Position numbers and translations under genes: made by a program. The notes beneath the pieces are model-generated. The model was not told where the DNA came from. It was given only the letters and a program-made list of their open reading frames with translations, and did not search any database. 64,000 bases of DNA from 2-01-FULL-41-14 sp046317875 (GTDB taxonomy: Bacteria; Pseudomonadota; Alphaproteobacteria; UBA7879; UBA5542). Numbering within the stretch: position 1 is the stretch's first letter; each line of letters begins with the position of its first letter. Positions 50,944 to 59,051 of the stretch are shown here, piece by piece. The stretch spans positions 1 to 64,000 of the forward strand of contig JBKCVN010000026.1 in NCBI GenBank assembly GCA_046317875.1, read 5' to 3'.

Positions 50944-51649
50944 AAATGTTTCCTTATCCCCGATTGCCATTCTTTTCGATTGGGATGGGGTGTTGGCTGA
51001 TACCAAAGACTTAATTAAAGACGCCTATCTAAATGTATTTCAAGAAATTGGGAAAGAGCCCATTTCAATTGACACATTGCATCAATTGCCGGGCACTTCC
51101 CTTCGAGATTATTTTCCCCAGATTTTAGGATCCCAAGCCCCCCAAGCAGAAGTTATATTTTATCGCTATGTCCATGCGAACCATTTAACGCGGTTGCGGC
51201 AAGCTGAAGGGGCCCAACAGCTGTTAGAGTTCTTACAGGGCCATCACATGTCCATGGCGGTGATCAGCAACAAAAGGGGTGATATTTTAAGAAAAGAAAT
51301 CAAACACTTTGGATGGGAGCATTTCTTTTTCGAGGTGGTGGGATCAAAGGATTGTACTGAAGACAAGCCTTCGGCAGTGCCTGTTCATCATATTTTAAGC
51401 AGGAAAAACATTGCCACCCCGAATGAGCGTGTTTGGTTGGTAGGGGATTGGACAGCGGACCTGGAATGTGCCCACCGAGCAGGGATTACTCCTGTTTTAA
51501 TCAATAACCCAGATTTAAAACGAAAAAAAACCATGCCTTTTTTGCCTAAAATATATGCAGAAACATGTTTAGATTTGAAAAACTTTCTTAATCAGTGTAT
51601 GACGAAAGGTAGTGAAACAAAAATAAGTGGAAAAAATGACAACAGATAA
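50924..51649 (+). CDS. HAD-superfamily hydrolase (phosphoglycolate phosphatase-like)
   Basis: HAD motif I in LFDWDGVLADT (D19 nucleophile, D21), motif II near VISNKRG, motif III Lys in EDKPSAVP and motif IV GDWTADLECA. Cap of the Gph type. Substrate not assignable. GTG start with AGGAGG six bases ahead. Overlaps dat by 20 bases and hfq by 14. Confidence 0.88.
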   Translation: MIQILDKNVSLSPIAILFDWDGVLADTKDLIKDAYLNVFQEIGKEPISIDTLHQLPGTSLRDYFPQILGSQAPQAEVIFYRYVHANHLTRLRQAEGAQQLLEFLQGHHMSMAVISNKRGDILRKEIKHFGWEHFFFEVVGSKDCTEDKPSAVPVHHILSRKNIATPNERVWLVGDWTADLECAHRAGITPVLINNPDLKRKKTMPFLPKIYAETCLDLKNFLNQCMTKGSETKISGKNDNR

Positions 51650-51887
51650 AAAACAAAGCACACAGGATGTTTTCCTAAACCACATGCGCAAAAATAAAAT
51701 TTCATTAACCATGTTTTTGGTAAATGGTATTAAACTTCAAGGAATTGTAACGGGTTTCGATAACTTTGCGGTGATGCTACGCCGTGAATCTCATCTTCAA
51801 CTGGTATATAAGCATGCCATTTCAACCATCATGCCTAATGAAGCTGTAAAGTTCTACGACCCTGAGGCTGAAGACGCTGACAGATAG
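51636..51887 (+). CDS. hfq: RNA chaperone Hfq
   Basis: Sm-like hexameric protein that pairs small RNAs with mRNAs. Sm1 VFLNHMRKNKISLTMFLVNGIKLQG (in parts) with FDNFAVML; Sm2 YKHAISTIMP. 83 residues. ATG at 51636 (MTTDKKQ) chosen over the GTG at 51627. Overlaps the HAD gene end. hfq-hflX is the classic pair. Confidence 0.96.
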   Translation: MTTDKKQSTQDVFLNHMRKNKISLTMFLVNGIKLQGIVTGFDNFAVMLRRESHLQLVYKHAISTIMPNEAVKFYDPEAEDADR

Positions 51888-51901
51888 TCGGGCGAGGCGG
51901 G

Positions 51902-53188
51902 GTGACTAAAGCATTTTTGATACATCCCTATTTGGGAAATGAAAAGATGTCGGCCACACGTCAGCCGCATGACAAGCTGCGTGAACTTCAAGGATTAACA
52001 GCTGCCATTAATTTGGATGTGGCGGGTGAAGCCACCATTAAACTTCAAAAGATTAACCCTTCTACGTGCCTTGGAAAAGGGACAGTAGAAGGGTTAAAAG
52101 ATTCTTTAGATCATCTTCATGTTGATTTGGTCATTATTAATCGACCGCTTAGCCCTATACAACAACGAAACCTAGAGAAAGAATGGAACCGCAAGGTGAT
52201 TGATCGCACCGGTCTTATTCTGGAAATATTTGGCGCCCGGGCCCGCACACGGGAAGGCAGCCTGCAAGTGGAGCTGGCCTCTTTAACCTATCAACGCAGT
52301 CGACTGGTGCGATCATGGACCCACTTAGAGCGTCAACGGGGCGGGTATGGTTTTTTGGGAGGGCCCGGAGAATCGCAAATTGAATTGGATCGACGGTTGT
52401 TAGATCAACGCATTTTGCGGATTAAACAAGATCTGTCCCAAGTTAAAAGAACCCGTGGATTACAACGAAAAGCCCGGGATAAAAATGAACTGCCCCATAT
52501 TGCATTGGTGGGGTACACCAATGCGGGTAAATCCACCTTGTTTAATTTGTTAACAGGGGAAAATGTATTTGCAGAAGATTTATTATTTGCCACACTAGAC
52601 CCCACGTTGCGAGCCTTTAATGGGCCCCATGGAGAGAAATGGATCTTATCTGATACGGTGGGTTTTATTTCCGATTTGCCCACCGAATTGGTGGCATCTT
52701 TCCGGGCCACCCTGGAAGAAGTGTGTGAAGCGGATCTGATTTTGCATGTGCACGATGTATCGAATCCAGAATATAAAGAACAAGCCAAAGATGTATTGAA
52801 GATTTTAAATTCTTTGTTGGCTGACCAAACACCCCCCATTTTGAATGTGTATAATAAAATTGATTTATTATCCTGGGAGGATGGCCATTATTTCCAAACA
52901 TTAGCCGAGGATCGAAGCATTTGTATTTCGGCCCAGAAGGGGCAAAACAAGCAAGCGTTGTTGCAAAAAATTCATCACCTTTTATCGGCCAAGCATCATC
53001 TTTTAGAAGTGGTTTTCAAGGCAGAAAATAGCCGTTTATTGGCCTGGTTTTATGAACATACCCAGGTTATTGAGCGAAAAGATGAAGAAAATAATATTTT
53101 TTTGCACGTAAAACTTGACGAAGCCACCGAAAATCGGTTTAACAAGATATGGCGCGTTGAGTGCCAGCACACTTTGCGGGTGTGGTGA
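51902..53188 (+). CDS. hflX: Ribosome-associated GTPase HflX
   Basis: GTPase that splits or rescues stalled ribosomes. N-terminal HflX domain (DVAGEATIKL...STCLGKGTVEGL), GTP-binding core GYTNAGKSTLFN (G1), DTVGFISDLP (G3) and NKIDL (G4). Middle helix GPGESQIELDRR. GTG start at 51902 after GGCGGG. 428 residues. The last codons (LRVW, stop) lie within the first 13 bases of tRNA-Leu, an unusual overlap on the same strand. Confidence 0.95.
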   Translation: MTKAFLIHPYLGNEKMSATRQPHDKLRELQGLTAAINLDVAGEATIKLQKINPSTCLGKGTVEGLKDSLDHLHVDLVIINRPLSPIQQRNLEKEWNRKVIDRTGLILEIFGARARTREGSLQVELASLTYQRSRLVRSWTHLERQRGGYGFLGGPGESQIELDRRLLDQRILRIKQDLSQVKRTRGLQRKARDKNELPHIALVGYTNAGKSTLFNLLTGENVFAEDLLFATLDPTLRAFNGPHGEKWILSDTVGFISDLPTELVASFRATLEEVCEADLILHVHDVSNPEYKEQAKDVLKILNSLLADQTPPILNVYNKIDLLSWEDGHYFQTLAEDRSICISAQKGQNKQALLQKIHHLLSAKHHLLEVVFKAENSRLLAWFYEHTQVIERKDEENNIFLHVKLDEATENRFNKIWRVECQHTLRVW

Positions 53189-53260
53189 AATTGGTAGACA
53201 CACTAGATTTAGGTTCTAGCGGCGAAAGCTGTGGGGGTTCAAGTCCCTCCACCCGCACCA
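53176..53260 (+). tRNA. tRNA-Leu (TAG anticodon)
   Basis: Acceptor GCGGGTG pairs with CACCCGC, then ACCA with encoded CCA at the end. D arm GGTGAAATTGGTAGACAC, anticodon arm CTAGA-TTTAGGT-TCTAG (anticodon TAG), long variable arm, T arm GTTCAAGTC. 85 bases. The first 13 bases are also the end of hflX. Confidence 0.96.
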
Positions 53261-53291
53261 TTCATTAAAATATAGAAAATTGAGTTTTTAC

Positions 53292-54623
53292 ATGTCCATT
53301 CAAATTAAAGAAAATCCTTCTAAGACCCTTTTAAAAGAATTCGTGGTGACGATCCCCCACAAGGATATCGAAGTTCGCATTCAACAAGAACTAGAGGTCC
53401 GTTCCAAAACGGCCCGTATTCCCGGCTTTCGTCCAGGAAAAGTGCCCGTATCTGTGATCGAACAACGCCAAGGGGCCGAAATTGCTGATGATGTGATTGA
53501 TCGTTTGGTTAAGGAATCCAATGAAAAATTAATCAAGGATCGTGGATTTAGACCGGCTTTGCGCCCGTGTTCACACCCCAATGCGCCTTACAAAAAGGGT
53601 GAAGATTTTTCGTACGTGGTGCATGTAGAATTGTTGCCTGAAATCGAAGCAGTGGATTTACAAGCCCTTGATATTACCTGTTATAAAATCAAGAAAGATG
53701 CCAAAAAATTACTAGAACTAACCACTTTGCGGGCAAAGGCTGCGGGTTCAAATGAACCGGTTAAGACCAAAAGAAAAACCCAAGTGGGCGATATTGTTAA
53801 GATCGATTTTGATGGAAAAATCGAAGGTAAACCTTTGAAGGGTGGGCAAGCCCAAGGGTATGAATTGGAATTGGGTGCCAAGCAGTTTATTCCAGGCTTC
53901 GAAGAAGGTTTGGTGGGGCATGAAAAAGGAAAAAGCCTAACCTTAAATTTGGCGTTTCCCAAAGATTATCATGAAAAAACAATTGCTGGAAAAGATGTGG
54001 CTTTTGACGTGACCATTCACGAGATCCTAGAACGCATCCCAGCCCCTGTGGATGATGAATTGGCCAAAAAACATGGCTTTGAAAACCTTAAGGCCATGGA
54101 AGAGGCGAATGCTAAAATTCTAGCCGATTCCCATGGTCGTATGGAACATGGACAGGCTAAACAAGCTGTATTGAACGCCTTGGCTAAGGTGTATTCCTTT
54201 GATGTTCCCCCTGGCATGGTGGATATGGAATTGGACAGCATCTTCCAAAAATTAGCCGAAGAAGAAGGTATTTTAGAACCCACGGAAAGCCAAATTAAAG
54301 AATGGCGCAAAGAATATGAAAAAATTGCCGAGCGTCGCGTGCGCTTAGGTTTGGTTCTGGCAGATGTTGGGAAACGTCATAACATCCAAGTCGAGCAAAA
54401 AGAATTGACGAACCTAGTATTGGCAGAAGCTCAACGTTACCCAGGGCAGGAAACCCAAGTGATCGACTATTATCGCCAAAATCCCGGGGCAGTGAACCAT
54501 TTACGTGCCCAGATTTTGGAAGAGAAAACCGTCGACTTTATCCTAAAAACTGCTAAGATTAAGGAAAAAGAAGTTTCAGAAGAGGAATTCCTAAAAGTTG
54601 GTGAGGCAGCTGAGGTCCTCTAG
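53292..54623 (+). CDS. tig: Trigger factor
   Basis: Ribosome-bound chaperone with peptidyl-prolyl isomerase activity. N-terminal ribosome-binding loop IPGFRPGKVP (G-F-R-x-G-K-x-P signature), the PPIase FKBP-like domain about 155-245 (GDIVKIDFDGKIEG), and a C-terminal helical arm. ATG at 53292 (MSIQIKENP) preferred over a TTG at 53280. 443 residues. Next to clpP as usual. Confidence 0.95.
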   Translation: MSIQIKENPSKTLLKEFVVTIPHKDIEVRIQQELEVRSKTARIPGFRPGKVPVSVIEQRQGAEIADDVIDRLVKESNEKLIKDRGFRPALRPCSHPNAPYKKGEDFSYVVHVELLPEIEAVDLQALDITCYKIKKDAKKLLELTTLRAKAAGSNEPVKTKRKTQVGDIVKIDFDGKIEGKPLKGGQAQGYELELGAKQFIPGFEEGLVGHEKGKSLTLNLAFPKDYHEKTIAGKDVAFDVTIHEILERIPAPVDDELAKKHGFENLKAMEEANAKILADSHGRMEHGQAKQAVLNALAKVYSFDVPPGMVDMELDSIFQKLAEEEGILEPTESQIKEWRKEYEKIAERRVRLGLVLADVGKRHNIQVEQKELTNLVLAEAQRYPGQETQVIDYYRQNPGAVNHLRAQILEEKTVDFILKTAKIKEKEVSEEEFLKVGEAAEVL

Positions 54624-54648
54624 TTTATAACATAAATAGAGGTTTAAG

Positions 54649-55275
54649 ATGTCAGATCCACTATCCACTTATATGAACACTTTGGTTCCCATGGTGATTG
54701 AACAAACACCACGAGGGGAAAGATCATTTGATATTTATTCCCGCCTTTTGAAAGAGCGTATTATCTTTTTGGTAGGTGAAGTTAATGATCATACAGCTAG
54801 CCTCATTTGTGCACAGCTTTTATTCCTGGAAGCCGAAAACCCCAAAAAAGATATTTCTTTTTACATCAATTCCCCGGGTGGTGTGGTAACGGCAGGTCTT
54901 TCCATTTTTGATACCATGAATTATATCAAGCCCGATGTTTCAACGGTTTGTTTGGGCCAAGCGGCTTCTATGGGATCGTTGCTGTTAACGGCAGGGGCCA
55001 AGGGTAAACGATATTGCCTGCCCAATGCCCGTGTGATGGTGCACCAACCCTTGGGGGGCGCCCGCGGTCAGGCCACGGATATTGAAATCCAAGCCCGGGA
55101 AATTTTATCCTTAAGAAAACGCTTGTACGATATTTATGTGGATTGTACGGGCCAGTCCTTTGAAACCATTGCGGATTCTATGGAGCGTGATAATTTCATG
55201 TCAGCCGAAGATGCCAAAAAATTTGGCTTAATTGATGAAATTGTCAAAACAGCGCCACACAGAAAAGACGAATAG
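54649..55275 (+). CDS. clpP: ATP-dependent Clp protease proteolytic subunit
   Basis: Tetradecameric serine protease of ClpXP/ClpAP. Catalytic S107 in GQAASMGS and H132 in VMVHQPL; the Asp lies in MERDNFMS. 208 residues. GAGG precedes the ATG. Usually followed by clpX; here a hairpin and a 300-base gap follow and clpX is not in the window. Confidence 0.96.
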   Translation: MSDPLSTYMNTLVPMVIEQTPRGERSFDIYSRLLKERIIFLVGEVNDHTASLICAQLLFLEAENPKKDISFYINSPGGVVTAGLSIFDTMNYIKPDVSTVCLGQAASMGSLLLTAGAKGKRYCLPNARVMVHQPLGGARGQATDIEIQAREILSLRKRLYDIYVDCTGQSFETIADSMERDNFMSAEDAKKFGLIDEIVKTAPHRKDE

Positions 55276-55583
55276 ATCCTGAAATTTTTTCCTCTTTAGG
55301 CCCCTTGTGATCCAAGGGGCGAATTACGCATAAGTTATGATCATAAAATTCTTTGAAATGAAGTGTTCTCTTATCGGGATTTTTTCCCCTGGTGCCAATG
55401 TGAACCATAGGCTTCCTGAGAAAGAATCTTCAGAAAATGTTACAAGGGTTTTTGGTCTCCCTTATTGGTCTTTAGTGGGGAAAGGTTGAGACAGGACTTT
55501 TAACCAAGTGGTTGTAGGTCTTTTTTTAATGAAGATATAATAATAGTTTAGTGAGAGAGCCTCAACCAGCAGAGATATGAAAG
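55276..55583. other. Gap after clpP with one strong hairpin
   Basis: About 300 bases without a gene that I can support. It holds GCCCCTTG-TGATC-CAAGGGGC (55300-55320), a perfect 8-base stem lacking a following T-run on the plus strand, so it is not a standard terminator. A second weak inverted repeat (AACCAAGTGGTT) lies near 55503. The rest is AT-rich. This is where clpX lies in many relatives. Confidence 0.55.
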
Positions 55584-56162
55584 CTAGCAAAGATATTTAA
55601 TAATGATAAATCCACCAATCAGTAACCCTAGGAAAAGGGAACTGACCAACATCATGTTTTCTTGAATAATAGTGTTCATTCGGGCCCCCCATTTCCATAC
55701 CACGGCGGCTTCTAGGTAGAAACGAATGGCGCGGGACAGGGTAGAGGCCACCATAAAAAGCCAGAAATCAAACTTTACAGCGCCTGCTGTGATGGTGACC
55801 AGTTTAAACGGAATGGGGGTGAAGGCTTTTATCACAATGGCCCAAAATCCCCACTCGTGAAAAAAAGCTTGGAAGGTAGCCATTTTATCCACCAATCCAT
55901 AGGTTTGTAAAATGGGCATTCCCAGCCGTTCAAATAAATAAAACCCAATGGCATATCCTAGGGCGCCCCCCACCACAGAGGCAGCGGTGGTTACGAAGGC
56001 CAGAAACCAGGCCCGCTCTTTATGGGCCACAATCATGGGAACCATCATGGGATCAGGGGGTATAAAGGAGATCGAGCTTTCGGTAAAAGAAACCAGCGCT
56101 AAATACCAGGGGGCATGACGATGTTTAGATTTTTCTAAGAGCCAAAGATACAATTTTTTCAT
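55584..56162 (-). CDS. YqaA/DedA-superfamily membrane protein
   Basis: Four to five hydrophobic segments; SISFIPPDPMMVPMIVA matches the YqaA subgroup, followed by VVGGALGYAIGF and AIVIKAFTPIPFKLVTITAG (DedA core Arg/Pro positions partly kept as Lys/Pro). Superfamily members act on lipid or bactoprenol carriers. The longest frame starts at 56273 with a basic, non-membrane leader. ATG at 56162 (MKKLYLW) with GGGGAAG just ahead is preferred; 56174 is also possible. Divergent from nuoI. Confidence 0.78.
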   Translation of the reverse strand: MKKLYLWLLEKSKHRHAPWYLALVSFTESSISFIPPDPMMVPMIVAHKERAWFLAFVTTAASVVGGALGYAIGFYLFERLGMPILQTYGLVDKMATFQAFFHEWGFWAIVIKAFTPIPFKLVTITAGAVKFDFWLFMVASTLSRAIRFYLEAAVVWKWGARMNTIIQENMMLVSSLFLGLLIGGFIIIKYLC

Positions 56163-56240
56163 CTTCCCCAGCATAGAAGACCAGGCAGGGCTTGTCAAAG
56201 TCTTCGTGACACCCTTATCAGAGTATTGTAATGTTTTTTC

Positions 56241-56684
56241 ATGCGGTTGTTTTTTTATACTTTTTGGTTCCATATAAGATTCTTTTTCTTAGTGCCTTTT
56301 TGGGCATTTCAAAGGTTCTTTCGTGGCCTTTTTAAACGTCGCCCTATGGATTCATGGCAAGGAAAAGACCTGGCTTTGTTTGAAAATGCCCAAGGTCAGT
56401 TAAAATGTGTGGGGTGTAAACTATGCGAGATTGCCTGCCCCGCAGAAGCCATTTTTATTGATACGAATGTGGATGATAAAGGGCAGCCCTATCCCCAACG
56501 GTTTGATGTGGATATGGGAAAGTGCATTTCGTGTGGGTTATGTGAACAGGCGTGCCCGGTAGATGCCATTGGGTTCGTGGATCGTTTGTCGCTAAGCTTG
56601 GATGATAAAAAAAGCCTTTATTATTCAAAAGATACTTTACGGCTAAATGGCCAATCAGGGGCCAAGAAGGAAGGTGGGGTATGA
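56241..56684 (+). CDS. nuoI: NADH-quinone oxidoreductase subunit I (short)
   Basis: Two [4Fe-4S] ferredoxin motifs: C56-x2-C59-x2-C62-x3-C66-P and C95-x2-C98-x2-C101-x3-C105-P. Body RFDVDMGKCISCGLCEQACPVDAI and SKDTLRLNG end fit NuoI, which passes electrons in the peripheral arm of complex I. 147 residues is short for NuoI; the N-terminus is a hydrophobic/Phe-rich stretch unlike the usual. No clear Shine-Dalgarno site. It is paired only with nuoJ here. All eight cluster cysteines are present. Confidence 0.88.
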   Translation: MRLFFYTFWFHIRFFFLVPFWAFQRFFRGLFKRRPMDSWQGKDLALFENAQGQLKCVGCKLCEIACPAEAIFIDTNVDDKGQPYPQRFDVDMGKCISCGLCEQACPVDAIGFVDRLSLSLDDKKSLYYSKDTLRLNGQSGAKKEGGV

Positions 56685-57319
56685 ACGCATACGATATGGG
56701 ATTTTATGCCCTGGCCACGGGAATTGCTGGCACCAGCTTTTTGTTTCTATATCTGAAAAACCCCATCCGAGTTTTGCTTGCCTTTGCCTTTTTGGTGGTT
56801 GCAATTGTTGGATTATTAATTTTATCGGGCGCCATCTTTCCGGCCTTATTAGTGCTTGTTTTTTATGCCGCTTTGATCAGTGCTTTTTTAATTTTTCACA
56901 TGATGACCCAAAACCACACATCCCCCAAGGTGCCACCCTTAACCTGGGGATATAAGGTGTTTTCTTTATTCATATTATCTGCTTTGGCCGCAGAAATGGG
57001 TTTTGTATTAATCCACAACTCTACTTTATCTTTTGATGCCCCTGTCAAATCAGAAACAAGCCTGTCACCTACTTTGATAGGGGAAATTTTGTATACAGAT
57101 TATCCCTTTTTTGTGGTGTATTTGGGTATCCTATTTTTTGTGACTTTTTTAGTGGTTATTTTGCTAACGGGGTCCAAAAAATCAAAATCATCTAAGCAGA
57201 GATCCGTTGAAAAAGTTCAAAGAAATATGGTATCTATTGAGTTGAAAGACTTAAAATTTACCAAAGATGCTGATGAGACTGATCAGTCAGAGGTATCTAG
57301 ACCAGATCAAGCTTTGTAA
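56681..57319 (+). CDS. nuoJ: NADH-quinone oxidoreductase subunit J
   Basis: Membrane subunit of complex I. Hydrophobic segments near residues 4-22, 28-48, 54-72, 90-108 and 143-165. Segment NPIRVLLAFAFLVVAIVGLL and the ALLVLVFYAALISAFLIF stretch, each read in parts, fit NuoJ. 212 residues. ATG overlaps the nuoI stop (ATGA). Its 3' end overlaps convergent sleB by 13 bases. nuoK, which normally follows, is absent. Confidence 0.85.
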   Translation: MNAYDMGFYALATGIAGTSFLFLYLKNPIRVLLAFAFLVVAIVGLLILSGAIFPALLVLVFYAALISAFLIFHMMTQNHTSPKVPPLTWGYKVFSLFILSALAAEMGFVLIHNSTLSFDAPVKSETSLSPTLIGEILYTDYPFFVVYLGILFFVTFLVVILLTGSKKSKSSKQRSVEKVQRNMVSIELKDLKFTKDADETDQSEVSRPDQAL

Positions 57320-57912
57320 AAAATGTGTTGGTGAATTTCAGCCACACGAAGCATGTTTTTTTGTTGGGCCCAGGTGGGATTCACCCATCGGGCGTGATAA
57401 TGGTTGGCCCCATGGGTAATGTCTTTGTCGGATAAAAGGGCCAAGAGGGTGGCTTGGTACGCTTGTCGGAAATCGGGATTATTAAAGGTTACCGATTGGA
57501 TGGCATAATAATTAGGATCTTGTTCATTCCAACAAGAAAATTGATTCTTTTGTAAAATAACTGCTTGCACGGAATTGGGCCAATTTCGGTGGTCCTTGAC
57601 ACGATTTAAAATGACATGGGCAATGGCTTTCAAAGCCTGAATTGATTTTTCACCGCGGGCCTCTCCAAAAACCGTGCGCGCGATCAAATCAATCTCTTTT
57701 CTTTGCGAGGGGGTGAGGGGGCGCAAATAGCCTTTTAAATCGGACAAGGAAGGTAAGGGGTTTGACTCGAGGGCATATAAGGGGTTGCGATAATGATCAA
57801 ACAAGAGATAGCTGCCTGCAAACCCTAGCATGCCTAAACCCATCAAAAAGGCAAAATAGGATGTTTTTGCCTTGAGAGAATTTTTTTCTGGTGCGGGGGT
57901 AGGGCCTATCAT
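57307..57912 (-). CDS. SleB-family cell wall hydrolase
   Basis: Membrane segment near 18-38 (FAFLMGLGMLGFAGSYLLF), then a Hydrolase_2 (SleB) domain, about 75-200: RTVFGEARGEKSIQALKAIAHVILNRV in parts, catalytic Glu in GEARGE, NQFSCWNEQDPN. Cleaves peptidoglycan glycan strands. 201 residues. One base after nfuA stop (TAA-G-ATG), so same operon. Confidence 0.9.
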   Translation of the reverse strand: MIGPTPAPEKNSLKAKTSYFAFLMGLGMLGFAGSYLLFDHYRNPLYALESNPLPSLSDLKGYLRPLTPSQRKEIDLIARTVFGEARGEKSIQALKAIAHVILNRVKDHRNWPNSVQAVILQKNQFSCWNEQDPNYYAIQSVTFNNPDFRQAYQATLLALLSDKDITHGANHYHARWVNPTWAQQKNMLRVAEIHQHIFYKA

Positions 57913-57913
57913 C

Positions 57914-58468
57914 TTATACGGCCCTTACTTCGGTGACTTCGGGGACATAGTACCTGAGCATATTTTCTATGCCTGACTTGAGCGTCATGCTTGAGCTGGG
58001 GCAGCCCGAGCACGCCCCCTGTAAGCGCAAATACACCACGCCATCTTCAAAGCGATCAAAGATAATGTCCCCGCCATCCTGTGCCACCGCTGGCCGTACC
58101 CGGGCTTCCAAGAGTTCTTTGATTTCCTTGACGATTTCCGAGTCATTTTGATCATTGGCAGGAATAGGGGAATCCTGTGTGGAGGGTTCCTTTAAAATGG
58201 GTTGGTTTGCCATTAAATGTTCCATAATGGTGCCCATCACCGAAGGTTTCAAAAAGGGCCATTCGATGGTATCCGATTTGGTGACGGTAATGAAATTAGT
58301 TCCAATAAAGACGGTCTCCACACCCTGGAGTTCAAACAATCGAAGGGCAAGGGGAGAGTTCTTTGCTGTGGCCTTATTGGGAAAATCCATGGGCTGGTCC
58401 AACAGGTGGGTGCCTGGAATAAACTTAAGGGCTGATGGGTTTGGTGTTTGTTCTGTTTGAATAAACAT
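57914..58468 (-). CDS. nfuA: NifU-like Fe-S scaffold/carrier (NfuA type)
   Basis: N-terminal Nfu domain MFIQTEQTPNPSALKF, C-terminal NifU domain with C153-x2-C156 in ACSGCPSSS that binds a [4Fe-4S] cluster as a dimer. Delivers clusters to enzymes such as LipA. 184 residues. Minus-strand unit with trxA upstream and sleB downstream. Confidence 0.92.
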   Translation of the reverse strand: MFIQTEQTPNPSALKFIPGTHLLDQPMDFPNKATAKNSPLALRLFELQGVETVFIGTNFITVTKSDTIEWPFLKPSVMGTIMEHLMANQPILKEPSTQDSPIPANDQNDSEIVKEIKELLEARVRPAVAQDGGDIIFDRFEDGVVYLRLQGACSGCPSSSMTLKSGIENMLRYYVPEVTEVRAV

Positions 58469-58535
58469 TTAAGCTCCTTGTTTCATGGTGAAACGGGCCC
58501 ACTATATGCTTATTTGTTTAAAAAGTCAAAACCTG

Positions 58536-58856
58536 TTAAAGGGCGGACTGGATCCACTCTTTTAGTTTTACCTTAGGTAACATCCCAATTTTTGTATCCA
58601 CAGGGTGTCCATTGTTGAAAAGAATCATGGTGGGAATGGTGCGCACATTATAATGGGCAGCTGCCTGGGGGTTTTGATCAATGTCAATCTTTACAATTTT
58701 AACCTGCGTACCCATATCCTGTGCCAGTTCTTCCAGAACGGGGCCTAACATTTTGCAAGGACCACACCATGGCGCCCAAAAATCCACCAGAACGGGGGTT
58801 GAAGCCTTTAAAACTTCTAATTCAAACGTGGTATCTGTAACGGGATTGGTGGGCAT
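58536..58856 (-). CDS. trxA: Thioredoxin
   Basis: General disulfide reductase of the cytosol. Active site W30-C31-G-P-C34-K, with the cis-Pro loop in RTIPTMILF. 106 residues, no signal peptide. ATG at 58856 with AAGGA upstream. 67 bases ahead of nfuA. Confidence 0.96.
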   Translation of the reverse strand: MPTNPVTDTTFELEVLKASTPVLVDFWAPWCGPCKMLGPVLEELAQDMGTQVKIVKIDIDQNPQAAAHYNVRTIPTMILFNNGHPVDTKIGMLPKVKLKEWIQSAL

Positions 58857-59051
58857 ATTTTTTGTCCTTTTTTGTAAAGAATTGTAGAAACGATTATATA
58901 GAAAATGGAATCAAGATGGAACAGTTTTTTGGGCTTTATAAAAAAAAATTTTTGAACCCAAAATTCCGTTGATTTTTATATTTAGTTGCAACACCATTAT
59001 AAAAGTTGGGATTCTATCATTCCCTCATTTTACTAACATGGAGAAAAACAT

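Noticed and set aside
55300..55320. Hairpin after clpP as a terminator
   Set aside because: The stem is perfect but no T-run follows on the plus strand; the T-rich stretch precedes it. Kept only as a described hairpin.
58969..59003. Promoter TTGATT/TATAAA ahead of the exported protein gene at 59052
   Set aside because: The spacer would be 23 bases, too long for a sigma-70 promoter.
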